Positions 1 through 7,779 of a DNA stretch of 17,166 bases are shown here, one piece after another. The DNA is from Bremia lactucae (taxonomy: Eukaryota; Oomycota; Peronosporomycetes; Peronosporales; Peronosporaceae), in contig NC_090619.1 in assembly GCF_004359215.1 (NCBI RefSeq), positions 2,899,579-2,916,744 of the forward strand, read 5' to 3'. Made by a program: the position numbers and the translations under genes. Below the pieces are notes generated by a model that saw nothing but the letters and a program-made list of their open reading frames with translations, was not told where the DNA came from and made no database searches. Every line of letters starts with the position of its first letter. The stretch's first letter is position 1.

Positions 1-2
1 CC

Positions 3-326
3 TAGCACTGTGAACTTCTCTTTACAAGAGAAGTCACTAAAGCTGAAGGCGAGTTCTACCTGAACTCCCTCAGACTTAACGAGCGCGCCGTTCGCTAAAC
101 GAACGGTCGCCTCTTCTCGCTTGCCATCCTGGCAAAGCGACTCAAACATCGCCGGTCTCTTTCTTAGAGCCGCGAGTTTCACAAAGTTTTGTGATGCACC
201 CGAATCCACTAGGAGGGTCATCACCTGGTCATAGCCTCTTACATGAGCGCTATAGACCAGTAGTGTTGAGGTCCGAAATTTCGAGACCTCAGGGACTATG
301 CTACCCATTTGTTTGGCATAACTGAC
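3..326 (-). pseudogene. Retroviral-type aspartic protease fragment of element A
   Basis: On the minus strand this segment is open and reads as the pepsin-like protease of a Ty3/Gypsy polyprotein. The active-site stretch LLVDSGASQNFV is visible, with the Asp-Ser-Gly triad at 206-198. A single active-site motif per chain is normal, because these proteases act as dimers to cut Gag-Pol. It lies downstream of the gag copy but in another frame. Between the gag stop (377-379) and this segment a second short coding-like stretch occurs in the third frame, so at least one and probably two frameshifts separate gag from protease. The reading frame leaves the window at base 1, so reverse transcriptase, if present, is outside. 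Family assignment is firm from the motif. That it is decayed is inferred from the frame breaks and from the damage to the adjacent gag. Confidence 0.75.
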
Positions 327-376
327 TCTCTTCAAAAAATGACAACTCGGACTTAGGGGTAGCTTCAGAGTCCGCG

Positions 377-1336
377 TTAGTAGGGCATCCCGCCCCTACT
401 GGTTCCCGACCCCTCAGTGGTCGATGCAGAGCTCATGCGTCTCGCACGATGGTTCTTGCCATCGCCCTTTGGGTAGTGAGTCCTCTTTCTGGGCATCTTT
501 GCCCCAGCAGGGACCCTGGCATAGCAGCGAGCCATCATATGGCCGCGCTTGCCGCATTTAAAACAGACCACGTCTGCATTGCTCAACTCCATGGGAGTGG
601 CATCTGTCCTCTCGGCCGACGGCTTATACCAAGCAGTCGCCGAAGCACTGTTGTAGGATTGCTTCTCAACCAAGGCAATTTGGATTGCCTCTTCCATCGT
701 CGACGGCACCTTTCTGAAAAGGTCCTGTCGCGCTCCAAAGAAGCGCGCCTGAAGCAACACTTCGTTGTTCGGCGGCTGGTACATGGCGCGAATCTTTTCC
801 TTTAAGATCGCCCATGTAGGGAACGCCTTTCTGTCCGCCATGAGCGCCGAGTAAGCCAACTCTGACATCTTCTCGCGCAGATGTGACATGGCGTACGACA
901 CCATCCGGCTGTCGTCCTCGATGAGCTGGGCGACACCGCATTGCTCCGTGGCTAAAAGCCAGTGGACAATCGGGTGCGCCGCAGTTCCATCGAAATTGGG
1001 CGGGTCCATCCGAATGGGCCTCGGCTGATGCGGCCGGGCAGAGAGCATCTTAACAGTCCTGTTGCGAGCCTCGCTCCGAGCCTGCTCATGCCTCAGCGCA
1101 TCCTGAGTCTGAGTGATGGACTCCGCCGCAGCATGGCCTTGCACCTCGAACGCAGCCCTCCGCTGTCCGAGCACGAATGCCTCAAACTGCTCCAACTGAG
1201 CAACATGTTGCTCAGGAGGACTACGCAGGAGCCTGGCCAGGGCTTGTTCACCAAGTCCCTGCGCCATAAGCCCTGCCACCTTCCGATGATGTTTGGAGAG
1301 GTGGGGAAAATGAGCCTAATCAATATTGAGGCTCAT
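377..1336 (-). pseudogene. gag: Gag of Ty3/Gypsy element A, nonsense mutation and internal deletion
   Basis: This is the Gag capsid/nucleocapsid protein of an LTR retrotransposon, closely matching the open copy at 16124-17166. The ATG equivalent to that copy is at 1336. Codon 7, Trp (TGG) in the other copy, is TAG here (1318-1316), so translation from the normal start gives six residues. After it the frame is open for about 310 codons and includes a retrotransposon-gag domain and a CX2CX4HX4C zinc knuckle (CFKCGKRGHMMARC). Compared with the other copy, 132 bp (44 codons) are missing at 724-732, in frame, with one copy of a 9-bp repeat left at the junction. The C-terminal end runs into a stop at 377-379. 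It is probably non-functional. Orientation and order (LTR, primer site, gag, protease) are those of an element transcribed leftwards. Confidence 0.88.
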
Positions 1337-1371
1337 CCTCACGTACACACGCAGAGATTGGGTCGTGAGAA

Positions 1372-1389
1372 GGATTTCAAGTGCTACCA
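1372..1389 (-). promoter_or_regulatory. Primer-binding site of element A
   Basis: Read on the minus strand, two bases (CT) after the LTR end comes TGGTAGCACTTGAAATCC. TGG is the complement of a tRNA CCA end. The first eight bases would pair with a tRNA ending UGCUACCA, as many eukaryotic initiator-Met tRNAs do. The identity of the tRNA is inference. The same 18 bases occur in element F. Confidence 0.75.
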
Positions 1390-1391
1390 AG

Positions 1392-1946
1392 TGTAGGCGG
1401 GCATGTCGTAATGCGGCCACGCTCTACTTAGACACACACCCTAGCACAACGAGGAAGTGGTTTAACCTGCTTCTCTTGCCAGCAGTGAGGTAGTTATGGT
1501 GGGCGCGATAGCGAACTCACCCAACACAATAAGTACTGGGATTACGAGTCGTCACGGGAGCGGTAATTCGGCTCCTCGTGCGCACTTATCAAGTAGGAAG
1601 TAGTTTTCAGACTGATTTGTATTTAATCGTATCAAATATAAATACCTATTTTTACCAAATAAAATGTCATCTCTATAGATAACACTTAATATGTATTGCG
1701 AGCGTATCTTTCTAGATATGCGCGTAACGGATGACGCTAGCCGTCATCACGGATGACGCTGGGCGTCATCCCTCCTAATGGGAATGCACCCATGTGCATC
1801 ACATACACAAGGGTTGGTCACAAATGTGCACCACACCCGAGTGCTGGGTCTAATTATTATTATTTAGTAATTGACCATCCTCGTTAAGTACACCAAGTGT
1901 ACTTAACGGGGACTGTGTAACATTAGGGCAACTTTAGCCCGTTACA
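1392..1946 (-). mobile_element. 5' LTR of element A (A/F family)
   Basis: A 555-bp LTR, read on the minus strand, begins TGTAACGGGC at 1946 and ends CCTACA at 1392, followed by the primer site and gag. It aligns along its whole length with the LTR at 15515-16067 in inverted orientation. Inside are two tandem imperfect palindromes built from TGACG half-sites (1730-1748 and 1752-1770), likely promoter elements. The flanking 5 bp outside the LTR start are ATTAA. The matching target duplication would lie beyond the left edge, so it cannot be tested. Confidence 0.88.
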
Positions 1947-2246
1947 ATTAATGAGGCTCGCATGGCGTCAAAGTGACCCAGATTCCTAATAAATAAAAAC
2001 AGCTTTTATATTTAGAAAGGTGGCGGCGTCTGCTACAAAAAAAACAATTCGTGCCATTCTGGTCATCGTGATAGTGTTTTGGTTGACGAGATCCCCTCTT
2101 CAAGAAGTGCAATCGCGACGCGAATGACACAATTTAATTGAGCTTGTATTAATCCGCAACACGATTCAAGCATGCTTTAAAACAAATGTCCAAAAAAATG
2201 CGTTGATCGACTGGCAGAGCTGTTGAACGATGCTTCAAGCAGCGGC
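1947..2246. other. Host DNA between elements A and B, no convincing gene
   Basis: About 300 bp of single-copy-looking sequence between two LTRs. A 60-codon minus-strand frame exists but shows no recognisable domain. Because element B inserted with a 5-bp duplication, this stretch was originally continuous with the DNA that now starts at 4472. Confidence 0.5.
2242..2246. repeat. Target site duplication of element B, left copy (GCGGC)
   Basis: GCGGC immediately precedes the 5' LTR and is repeated exactly after the 3' LTR at 4467-4471. Five bases is the usual duplication made by Ty3/Gypsy integrases. Confidence 0.85.
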
Positions 2247-2560
2247 TGTAACGGGGGGTATCGTTACATGAAATTAACACTTAAAGGTGTTAATTAAAAT
2301 ATTATCTAAAAGGTAGATACTATTTGCAGGATATTACTTTATATAGTAATATTCAGAATTCTTATCCATAAATAGGTATAGGCCATTATGCCTATTTATT
2401 CCGCAGACTAATCAGCTGTAGGAGTAATCAAAGAGAGAGTTACAGATAAGATAGAGATAACAATTCAATTACATGTTTAGTTTTAGATTATAATTAGGTT
2501 AGCATTTACAAAGGTAGAAAAAGAGACACTTAATTATATAAATACAGTTTTCATTTTACC
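2247..2560 (+). mobile_element. 5' LTR of element B, cut by the assembly gap
   Basis: Starts TGTAACGGGG and matches 4011 onward base for base apart from scattered differences. A TATA-box candidate (TATATAAATA) is at 2535-2544. The last roughly 140 bp, including the twin hairpins seen in the 3' LTR, fall into the N gap. Confidence 0.85.
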
Positions 2561-2660
2561 NNNNNNNNNNNNNNNNNNNNNNNNNNNNNNNNNNNNNNNN
2601 NNNNNNNNNNNNNNNNNNNNNNNNNNNNNNNNNNNNNNNNNNNNNNNNNNNNNNNNNNNN
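2561..2660. other. Assembly gap of 100 N
   Basis: One hundred consecutive N. Exactly 100 is a usual placeholder for a gap of unknown length. It removes the end of the 5' LTR, the primer site and everything up to the integrase C-terminus. Confidence 0.95.
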
Positions 2661-2668
2661 ATTCCATT

Positions 2669-3100
2669 GCTAACGCAGTGGACCGACAGAAACGGAATGC
2701 AGACAAACATGGAAGAGCAAATGTTCATTCATTTTAAGTTAATGATCTAGTGCTACTCTCTACGGTAAACCTACCTAAGCGATTAGTCACTAATGTGGGA
2801 AGCAGTAAACTACTACCCAAGTTCATTGGTCCTTTCCGTGTATTGCATCGCAGAGGCAATGCGTACACAATAGAATTGCCAAGTAGGATGCGAACGCATC
2901 CTACGTTTTACGTTGGTCGGCTCCGCCCGTACCATCAGTACGCGGCTTCTTCCGAGGACGGATTTGACCACCCTTTTCAAGAATCCCCAAAAGATTCTTG
3001 TGATCGCGAACCAGATTCTCATGTTGAACCTGAAGTTTCTCATGCCAGTTCCGAATATCCTCGAAACTACGATGAGCTGCCGAAAGCTCATCGCGAATAG
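2669..3100 (+). pseudogene. pol: Integrase C-terminal region of element B
   Basis: Reads as the end of a Ty3/Gypsy integrase. AVDRQKRNAD is followed by a beta-rich module with a GPF motif (LLPKFIGPFRVLHR), then the conserved end THPTFYVGRLRPYHQY and a polar linker. The GPY/F module binds DNA and helps multimerisation in this family. An in-frame TAA (2735-2737) interrupts it, and the frame ends in TAG at 3098-3100. The same frame resumes later with FPPPPQPLVDSHGDQ (3305-3349), which in element C leads into a chromodomain. Here the chromodomain itself is absent. The catalytic DDE core lies upstream in the gap or is lost. The last 200 bp overlap the antisense frame at 2901-3890. Confidence 0.8.
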
Positions 3101-3890
3101 CATGATACTTCCGTTCGTACTCCAACATGGAATTCGCAATCTTCGAACGGGCTTCCAACCGCTTGATATGGTGAGCCTGAACCGTCTGCTCCGATGAGCG
3201 ACGCTTGCCGCGCTCGTGATCAAGTCCCTCCTCCAAATCATGGAGGAAGTGATCGATTTTGTCAATCCTCGACATCAGATCCAACATACGGTTTGGATCT
3301 AATTTTCCCTCCTCCACCACAACCATTGGTGGATTCCCACGGTGATCAATGGGGTATTTGTTGTGAGGAGTAGTCTCTCCAGACAAGCTATTGATAAGCC
3401 GTTCCGGCAAAAGCCACGGCTTCTTTTCAGGGGCGAGATGAGACATTTTATTGTCATCACTCCCCTGAGTGGTGCCCACTGAAGCAGGGGTACCACAATA
3501 ACTTTTCTTACGATGGCTTACGCCATCGTCGTCACCTTGCACAGAAACACGTGCAGGTGACCGTATGGGAGATCGAACGGGCGATGAGGGATCATCCTCA
3601 TCGTCGGATCCAAATAGACTATTTACTCGTCTATCAGAATGAGCCCTCTCATTCGAAGGCTCATAGTCAGCCGCCTGAGGTCTATCAGGCGACTGTTCCA
3701 TTCTCCCCGAGTCGGCCATTTCATCCGACTCGCATTCGTAGTCGACATCCAAAGAGGGGTCGTATTCACGTGGTGAATCAGCACGTGCACTCGCAACATC
3801 TAGTGTTGTGCGAGTGGAAGACACTACGGCAGACGTTCCGTCTGCCGCAAGATATAACAGTGCGTCACCCCGCATGAGTTGATTCTTCAT
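2901..3890 (-). CDS. Antisense ORF in the 3' region of element B; acidic coiled-coil protein, unknown function
   Basis: A 329-codon frame starting with ATG at 3890, opposite to pol, ending tail to tail inside the integrase C-terminus. I do not recognise a named family. Residues 1-130 are Ser/Asp/Glu-rich with an acidic run (SLFGSDDEDD) and SP repeats. Residues 152-166 hold the motif LAPEKKPWLLPERLI. Residues 200-305 are charged and heptad-like, a probable coiled coil. Residues 310-320 form a basic patch (IRPRKKPRTDG) that could be a nuclear localisation signal. Element C carries a decayed relative on its antisense strand, with both motifs kept and many of the base changes silent in this frame. 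The relative has an extra block between motif and coiled coil that is missing here, so this copy may be an internally deleted form. That it is expressed is inference. Chance opening of 330 codons is unlikely. Confidence 0.62.
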   Translation of the reverse strand: MKNQLMRGDALLYLAADGTSAVVSSTRTTLDVASARADSPREYDPSLDVDYECESDEMADSGRMEQSPDRPQAADYEPSNERAHSDRRVNSLFGSDDEDDPSSPVRSPIRSPARVSVQGDDDGVSHRKKSYCGTPASVGTTQGSDDNKMSHLAPEKKPWLLPERLINSLSGETTPHNKYPIDHRGNPPMVVVEEGKLDPNRMLDLMSRIDKIDHFLHDLEEGLDHERGKRRSSEQTVQAHHIKRLEARSKIANSMLEYERKYHAIRDELSAAHRSFEDIRNWHEKLQVQHENLVRDHKNLLGILEKGGQIRPRKKPRTDGTGGADQRKT

Positions 3891-3895
3891 GCGAT

Positions 3896-3909
3896 GGAAT
3901 TACAAATGA
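3896..3909 (-). promoter_or_regulatory. Initiator-like motif ahead of the antisense ORF
   Basis: On the minus strand TCATTTGTAATTCC ends 5 bp before the ATG at 3890. It resembles the oomycete initiator core (TCATT followed by pyrimidines and a T-rich end). A start this close would give a very short leader, so this is only suggestive. Confidence 0.25.
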
Positions 3910-3997
3910 TGGTTCTGACCAATTAACATCATTTTAAAAAATCAAGTGGTCACATTGCGACCACTCCATCCAATGACAGTCAGAGTGATTGTCGTTT

Positions 3998-4010
3998 AAG
4001 GGAGGGGTGA
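3998..4010 (+). promoter_or_regulatory. Polypurine tract of element B
   Basis: AAGGGAGGGGTGA abuts the 3' LTR start directly. In LTR retrotransposons such a tract resists RNase H and primes plus-strand DNA synthesis. Position and composition fit, with one T in the run. Confidence 0.8.
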
Positions 4011-4466
4011 TGTAACGGGGTGTATCGTTACATGAAATTAACACTTAAAGGCTGTTAATTAATATATTATCTAAAAGGTAGATAATATTTGCAGGATATT
4101 ACTTCATATAGTAATATTCAGAATTCTTATCCATAAATAGGTATAGACCATTATACCTATTTATTCCGCAGACTAATCAGCTGTAGGAGTAATCAAAGAG
4201 GGAGTTACAGATAAGATAGAGATAAGAATTCAATTACATGTTTAGTATTAGATTATAATTAAGTTAGCATTTACAAAGATAGATAAAGAGACACTTAATT
4301 ATATTAATACAGTTTTCATTTTACCCTCTTTAAGCTAGTTACCTTAAAGAGAAGTCTTCCTCTGCACGTACTAGTGTACGTGAAATAACGTAAGGCACCA
4401 CTCGCAACTGAAGCAGTGCGAAGTGGACTTGTACTGAAGCAGTACAAGTCGTAGTGCCCCGTTACA
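4011..4466 (+). mobile_element. 3' LTR of element B (B/D/E family)
   Basis: A complete 456-bp LTR. Its ends are a 10-bp perfect inverted repeat, TGTAACGGGG and CCCCGTTACA. Near the 5' end TGTAACG is repeated inverted as CGTTACA after eight bases. The 3' portion holds a perfect 8-bp hairpin (4428-4448) with loop GAAGC, preceded by a smaller one with the same loop. The hairpins probably lie in the transcribed R/U5 region. This assignment is inferred from their distance to the TATA-like stretch around 4300. Confidence 0.9.
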
Positions 4467-4471
4467 GCGGC
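4467..4471. repeat. Target site duplication of element B, right copy (GCGGC)
   Basis: Exact repeat of the five bases before the 5' LTR at 2242-2246. It proves that the two LTRs belong to one insertion. Confidence 0.85.
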
Positions 4472-4862
4472 AATTCTAATCCATTTCAATCGGCACCACA
4501 AGGTTATTTTGTCTTCTGCTCGTCAACAGCAATTGATCGCCTGTTATTTAGAGCTAGTCTCGGGGTGAACATATACGACACTGATTCACGGCGACTTGTT
4601 GAATCGCGTTCATTTTGAGTATCCAGGCGCACTTTCAAGTAAAATACTTTTCACCAAGGGTGCAATAATGCAAGGTTCCTCTGCCAGAAGCCTTTTAATC
4701 GAGACTCCCAGTTAAAGATGATTCACAAATGAGGCATGAGTATAATGCGTCGGGTCAAGCATAATATCTTTGCGATCACCTTTCAGATATTTTTGCTCCA
4801 ATCGATCATAGTCTTCTATTTTCTCTGTGCTAGCATTATCTTGCTTTAACAGATGCAAGAAT
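4472..4862. other. Possible downstream remnant of the secreted-protein gene
   Basis: No intact gene. On the minus strand, one frame off the gene at 4863-5204, about 49 codons (4861-4715) are open and protein-like, with the stretch IPPRFLHLLKQDN. After a TAA at 4714-4712 another 33 codons are open up to 4613. This may be the decayed rest of that gene, or an exon reached by a second intron. No domain is recognised. Confidence 0.3.
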
Positions 4863-5204
4863 CTAGGAGGGATCAATCGTAGTAATATTGTTTATGCTGT
4901 GTCGTGATGACTCACTCAGACAGATAACAAATGTCTGCTGACACATTTTTGATGAAAACACCCATCGATTAAATTTGTTACAAATGGCATAAATCATGTT
5001 AAAGATTTGACGCGGATATAAGAACAAGCTTGGATCATCTTCTTCAAGTGTCGTCTTGAGCACAAGGGTGCCTATTTGGAATTGAATACAGGCTGTCAAT
5101 TTCGATTAAGTCAAGCTTTCTTTGCAGTTAAAACACTCACAAGCGTCGACGGTGGTTGCGAGACTGAATAGGATTGTCAGCAGCGTTCTGGGATATTTCG
5201 CCAT
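4863..5204 (-). CDS. Candidate small secreted protein, one predicted intron (5093-5140)
   Basis: The ATG at 5204 opens a frame beginning MAKYPRTLLTILFSLATTVDA, a good signal peptide: short basic start, hydrophobic core, small residues at the cleavage site. The frame would stop at 5108-5106. However, a 48-bp segment with GTGAGT at its 5' end (5140) and TTGACAG at its 3' end (5093) looks like an intron with a CTTAAT branch region. Removing it keeps the frame and gives 97 residues ending at TAG 4865-4863, with several cysteines. The intron is shorter than most oomycete introns. Function unknown: it could be an effector-like secreted protein, a pseudogene, or chance. The signal peptide is seen. 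Splicing is inferred. A further open stretch in the next frame follows the stop. Confidence 0.38.
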
Positions 5205-5622
5205 ACTTTTTGTCAACGACTTAAAAACTGTCAGACCAGTCGTAGAAGCACGCGAGCATCTAAAGCCTTCAAGTGTCGGTTACAATCCCATAATCACAAG
5301 AGGATAAGCTTTTGGGAGCTGCTGCTCTCTTGATCCACATCTATATATTTAGGTTAACACAGCGATTCAATTAAATGTGTTTCTTTAAAAAGATTTTCTT
5401 GCATTGGGTTTCGACTTGCTTATAACATCGCAGGGAAACTAAATTGAGATCTATCAATAAAGCAATCATACACATAATAAGAAAGAGATGTACATCAATG
5501 TCGACAGCTCTATGCAAACTTACTGATTGAACGTGGAGGCGTACGCGCCGTTAATTGTTAAGAATACAACAAACCCATTGCCCTTCTAACCAGATCCATA
5601 ATATCCTGTCCAATTTCAAAAC
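5205..5622. other. No gene seen
   Basis: AT-rich sequence upstream of the putative secreted-protein gene, up to the LTR at 5623. It may hold that gene's promoter, but no motif stands out. Confidence 0.4.
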
Positions 5623-6133
5623 TGTAACGGGGCACCTTTCACTAGTACTGATCAGTACTATTTAATCTTTTACTGATTACACTGTAGATGAGGTGCCTCG
5701 AAACTTCACGCACACAAAGGTAAAGAAGATGGATTCTTATGAAATAAAGGGTCTTCGGCTTAAAGGTCTAGACTAAGGCTTAAGAATAGAGAAAAATAAA
5801 ACTATATAAATACATTTAGTTTCTTACGGAACGATCTTCTTCTATCTACTACTGACGTTATTATACTAATAACTAATTATGTATGCGCCTACTTGCGCAC
5901 CGCGCAACCGTGTCTTATAACGATTAGCGGGGTTGATTTAGACTTTCATCAACTAATCAATAGAGCTAATGTCTTATCGCATCAATGTTGTCCAATTTTG
6001 GTAATATTGGAAATATATCAAAATTAATTAAGATTATAATTTTGTACTTCTTTATTCATTTCCTCTTATAGAAAAATATATTCATATTTCCTCTTGTAGG
6101 AAATAATATATATGAAATGGACACTCCGTTACA
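5623..6133 (-). mobile_element. Lone LTR D, minus orientation (B/D/E family)
   Basis: On the minus strand it starts TGTAACGGAG at 6133 and ends GGTGCCCCGTTACA at 5623, matching the B-type LTR ends and general plan (TATA-like ATTTATATAG, then a GAGGCACC block, then a hairpin). It has diverged strongly from B. An 18-bp perfect palindrome (5643-5660) stands where B and E have their GAAGC hairpin. Flanking pentamers (AAAAC left, CAAAG right) do not match, and there is no primer site after its 3' end at 5622. It is therefore not a clean solo LTR. It directly abuts plus-strand pol sequence of element C. Confidence 0.75.
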
Positions 6134-6891
6134 CAAAGCCCCAAGAAGGAACAAGTCCCAAAACCCTTGAAGGAATAAGCCCGTTATTTCCGGAGAGAAC
6201 TCAATTGTAAACGCTAAATACGAAGCGATTTTAACATGATCTGCGTAGTGGCATAGTCAAGCTGATCTGCGTGTTTGTCACGGATGAAAGTACGTAGCCG
6301 ATTTTCGGTCGGCAATAGTATTTCCTGAGAACGAACGGATTCTCAGTAGCTTATTGATGGACGAAAGTGTCCTCGATGAGAAGACTCGGATTGGTCGTTT
6401 TGCGTCCCAATCCTGGGATCTTTGAAAACAAACCCTTTCTATAACGATTTAAAGGAATTTAAAGATGTCTTTCCTGAAACAGTACTGTGCGAGTTGCCTA
6501 AGGATAAAGGCCCTCGACAGGAGATCGACCTAATCCCAGGTTCAAAATACTGTGTCATGATTCAGTGGCCATTGTCTCGTAAACAAATATTAGCGATCGA
6601 CAAGTTCTTAGCCAATCGCTAAGCAGAGGACCATGTGAGGGAGTCAACCTCACCACATAGCTCTCCAAGCTTCTGTATGCGTAAAGCAACAGGAGAGTGG
6701 CGGATGGTGCATGCATTCAATGAATTGAACGCTGTAACGGTACCGGCTCAAACGCCAATACCACAAAAAGACTAATCATTGATGAAATTTCATAGAGTCT
6801 ATCTATTTGTTAATGGATCTGATGGATTAATTCTATCATATCCTTCTGGGCGAACAGGATATCCCGCTCACAGCAGTAAGCACCCCACGCT
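6134..6891 (+). pseudogene. pol: Pol fragment of element C: protease-RT linker and RT N-terminus
   Basis: Starts right at LTR D and has no LTR of its own on this side. From about 6220 it shows linker remnants. From 6422 it has the RT entry region (NPFYNDLKEFKDVFPE, then EIDLIPGSKYC, WPL, SPHSSPSFC, KATGEWRMVHAFNELN, PAQTPIP), a typical Ty3/Gypsy order. TAA at 6620-6622 and another stop before 6779 lie in the same frame. The frame then decays up to the region that precedes the catalytic YxDD box, which is absent. The sequence jumps from RT to integrase near 6885-6892, so most of RT, RNase H and the integrase core are deleted. Non-functional. Confidence 0.8.
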
Positions 6892-7779
6892 GATGCAGTG
6901 GACCGTCCGAAACGGAACGCTGACAAAAATGAAAGAGCAAACATTCTTTGATTTATTGCTATTGATCTAGTCCAACTGTCTTCGGTAAACCTACTCAAAC
7001 ATGTAGTGATGGGCAATAAAAATTTACTGCCCAGGTATGACGGCCCGTTTCGTTTACTACATCGCCAAGACAGTGCGTACACGATAGATCTGCCTCGAAG
7101 GATACATACGCATCCTACGTGTGATGTCGTGTGTCTCCGCCCGAACCATCAGTACGAGGCTTCTTTCGATTCCGGATCACCCCGGAACGGTCTAAGGCGT
7201 CTGCCAAAGCCGGATGGTCCCGAGCTAAAGCATGATAGTCTCGAGACGAAGTCTGGTTCTCACGAACCAGACGTTCCACTACATCCTCCAAGAATAAGAT
7301 CTTTTGACGAGCTGTCACCAGCTTATTTTGAAGGGTCTGATGTATCCGTTCGTTTGCCAGTTAATCAGTCGCAACTTGCGCACAATTGCATAACTGGTCA
7401 CAAGAAATGTAATCAGCCGCTAACTCGCGATGACGGGATCGCTCGTGATCAATGCCCCTCCTTGAATAATGGAGGGTGTGAACTACGTCACCGTGTTGAC
7501 CCAGATTCGGCGAATGAGGCGAGCCCGATATTCCCTCCTACTCCACATCCATTTACAGATTCAAGTGGTGAAAAGCGTTTTCTTGTTGAACGCTTCTCGA
7601 AACATCGTGAGGTGAAACGAGTTATTTCGTTCGTTGGCGAGGGTATCCACCCTCGCATGATAGTGGGAACCTCGTTTCGAACGGATGATGGACGCGCCAG
7701 GTGGTTCGACGAGACCCATCCTCCTGGACAGAGTGTCAAACAGAGAACGAGCGCTTCCCGCGCTCGTAAATGGATTTGA
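6892..7779 (+). pseudogene. pol: Integrase C-terminus, linker and chromodomain of element C
   Basis: Begins AVDRPKRNAD, then a TGA inside the N-terminal part. From 7006 the frame is open for 257 codons: integrase GPF module (GPFRLLHRQ), the end THPTCDVVCLRPNHQYEA, a long polar linker, FPPTPHPFTDSSG and FLVER. A one-base shift then brings in RWRGYPPSHDS (7632-7664), and after another missing T comes EPRF. This is the classic chromodomain core, which in chromoviruses targets integration to marked chromatin. So C derives from a chromovirus with integrase-chromodomain order. Two frameshifts inside the chromodomain and the upstream deletion make it dead. Its minus strand carries the decayed antisense gene. 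Confidence 0.8.

Larger units (their letters stand above)
2247..4466 (+). mobile_element. Ty3/Gypsy element B (gapped)
   Basis: A complete insertion boundary-to-boundary: TSD, 5' LTR, assembly gap, integrase C-terminus, 3' region with an antisense reading frame, polypurine tract, 3' LTR, TSD. The two LTRs differ by about 13 substitutions and one indel over the 314 bp that can be compared (hand alignment), so the insertion is not recent. The 100 Ns are a conventional gap size, so the real interior may be several kb and include gag, protease and RT. Element boundaries are seen directly. Its completeness is unknown. Confidence 0.85.

Noticed and set aside
449..1396. Plus-strand frames of 118 and 144 codons
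   Set aside because: They lie opposite the gag copy and have no domain. The gag frame explains the openness.
3551..3877. Plus-strand 108-codon frame in element B
   Set aside because: It starts without an ATG-linked domain and is the shadow of the acidic antisense frame.
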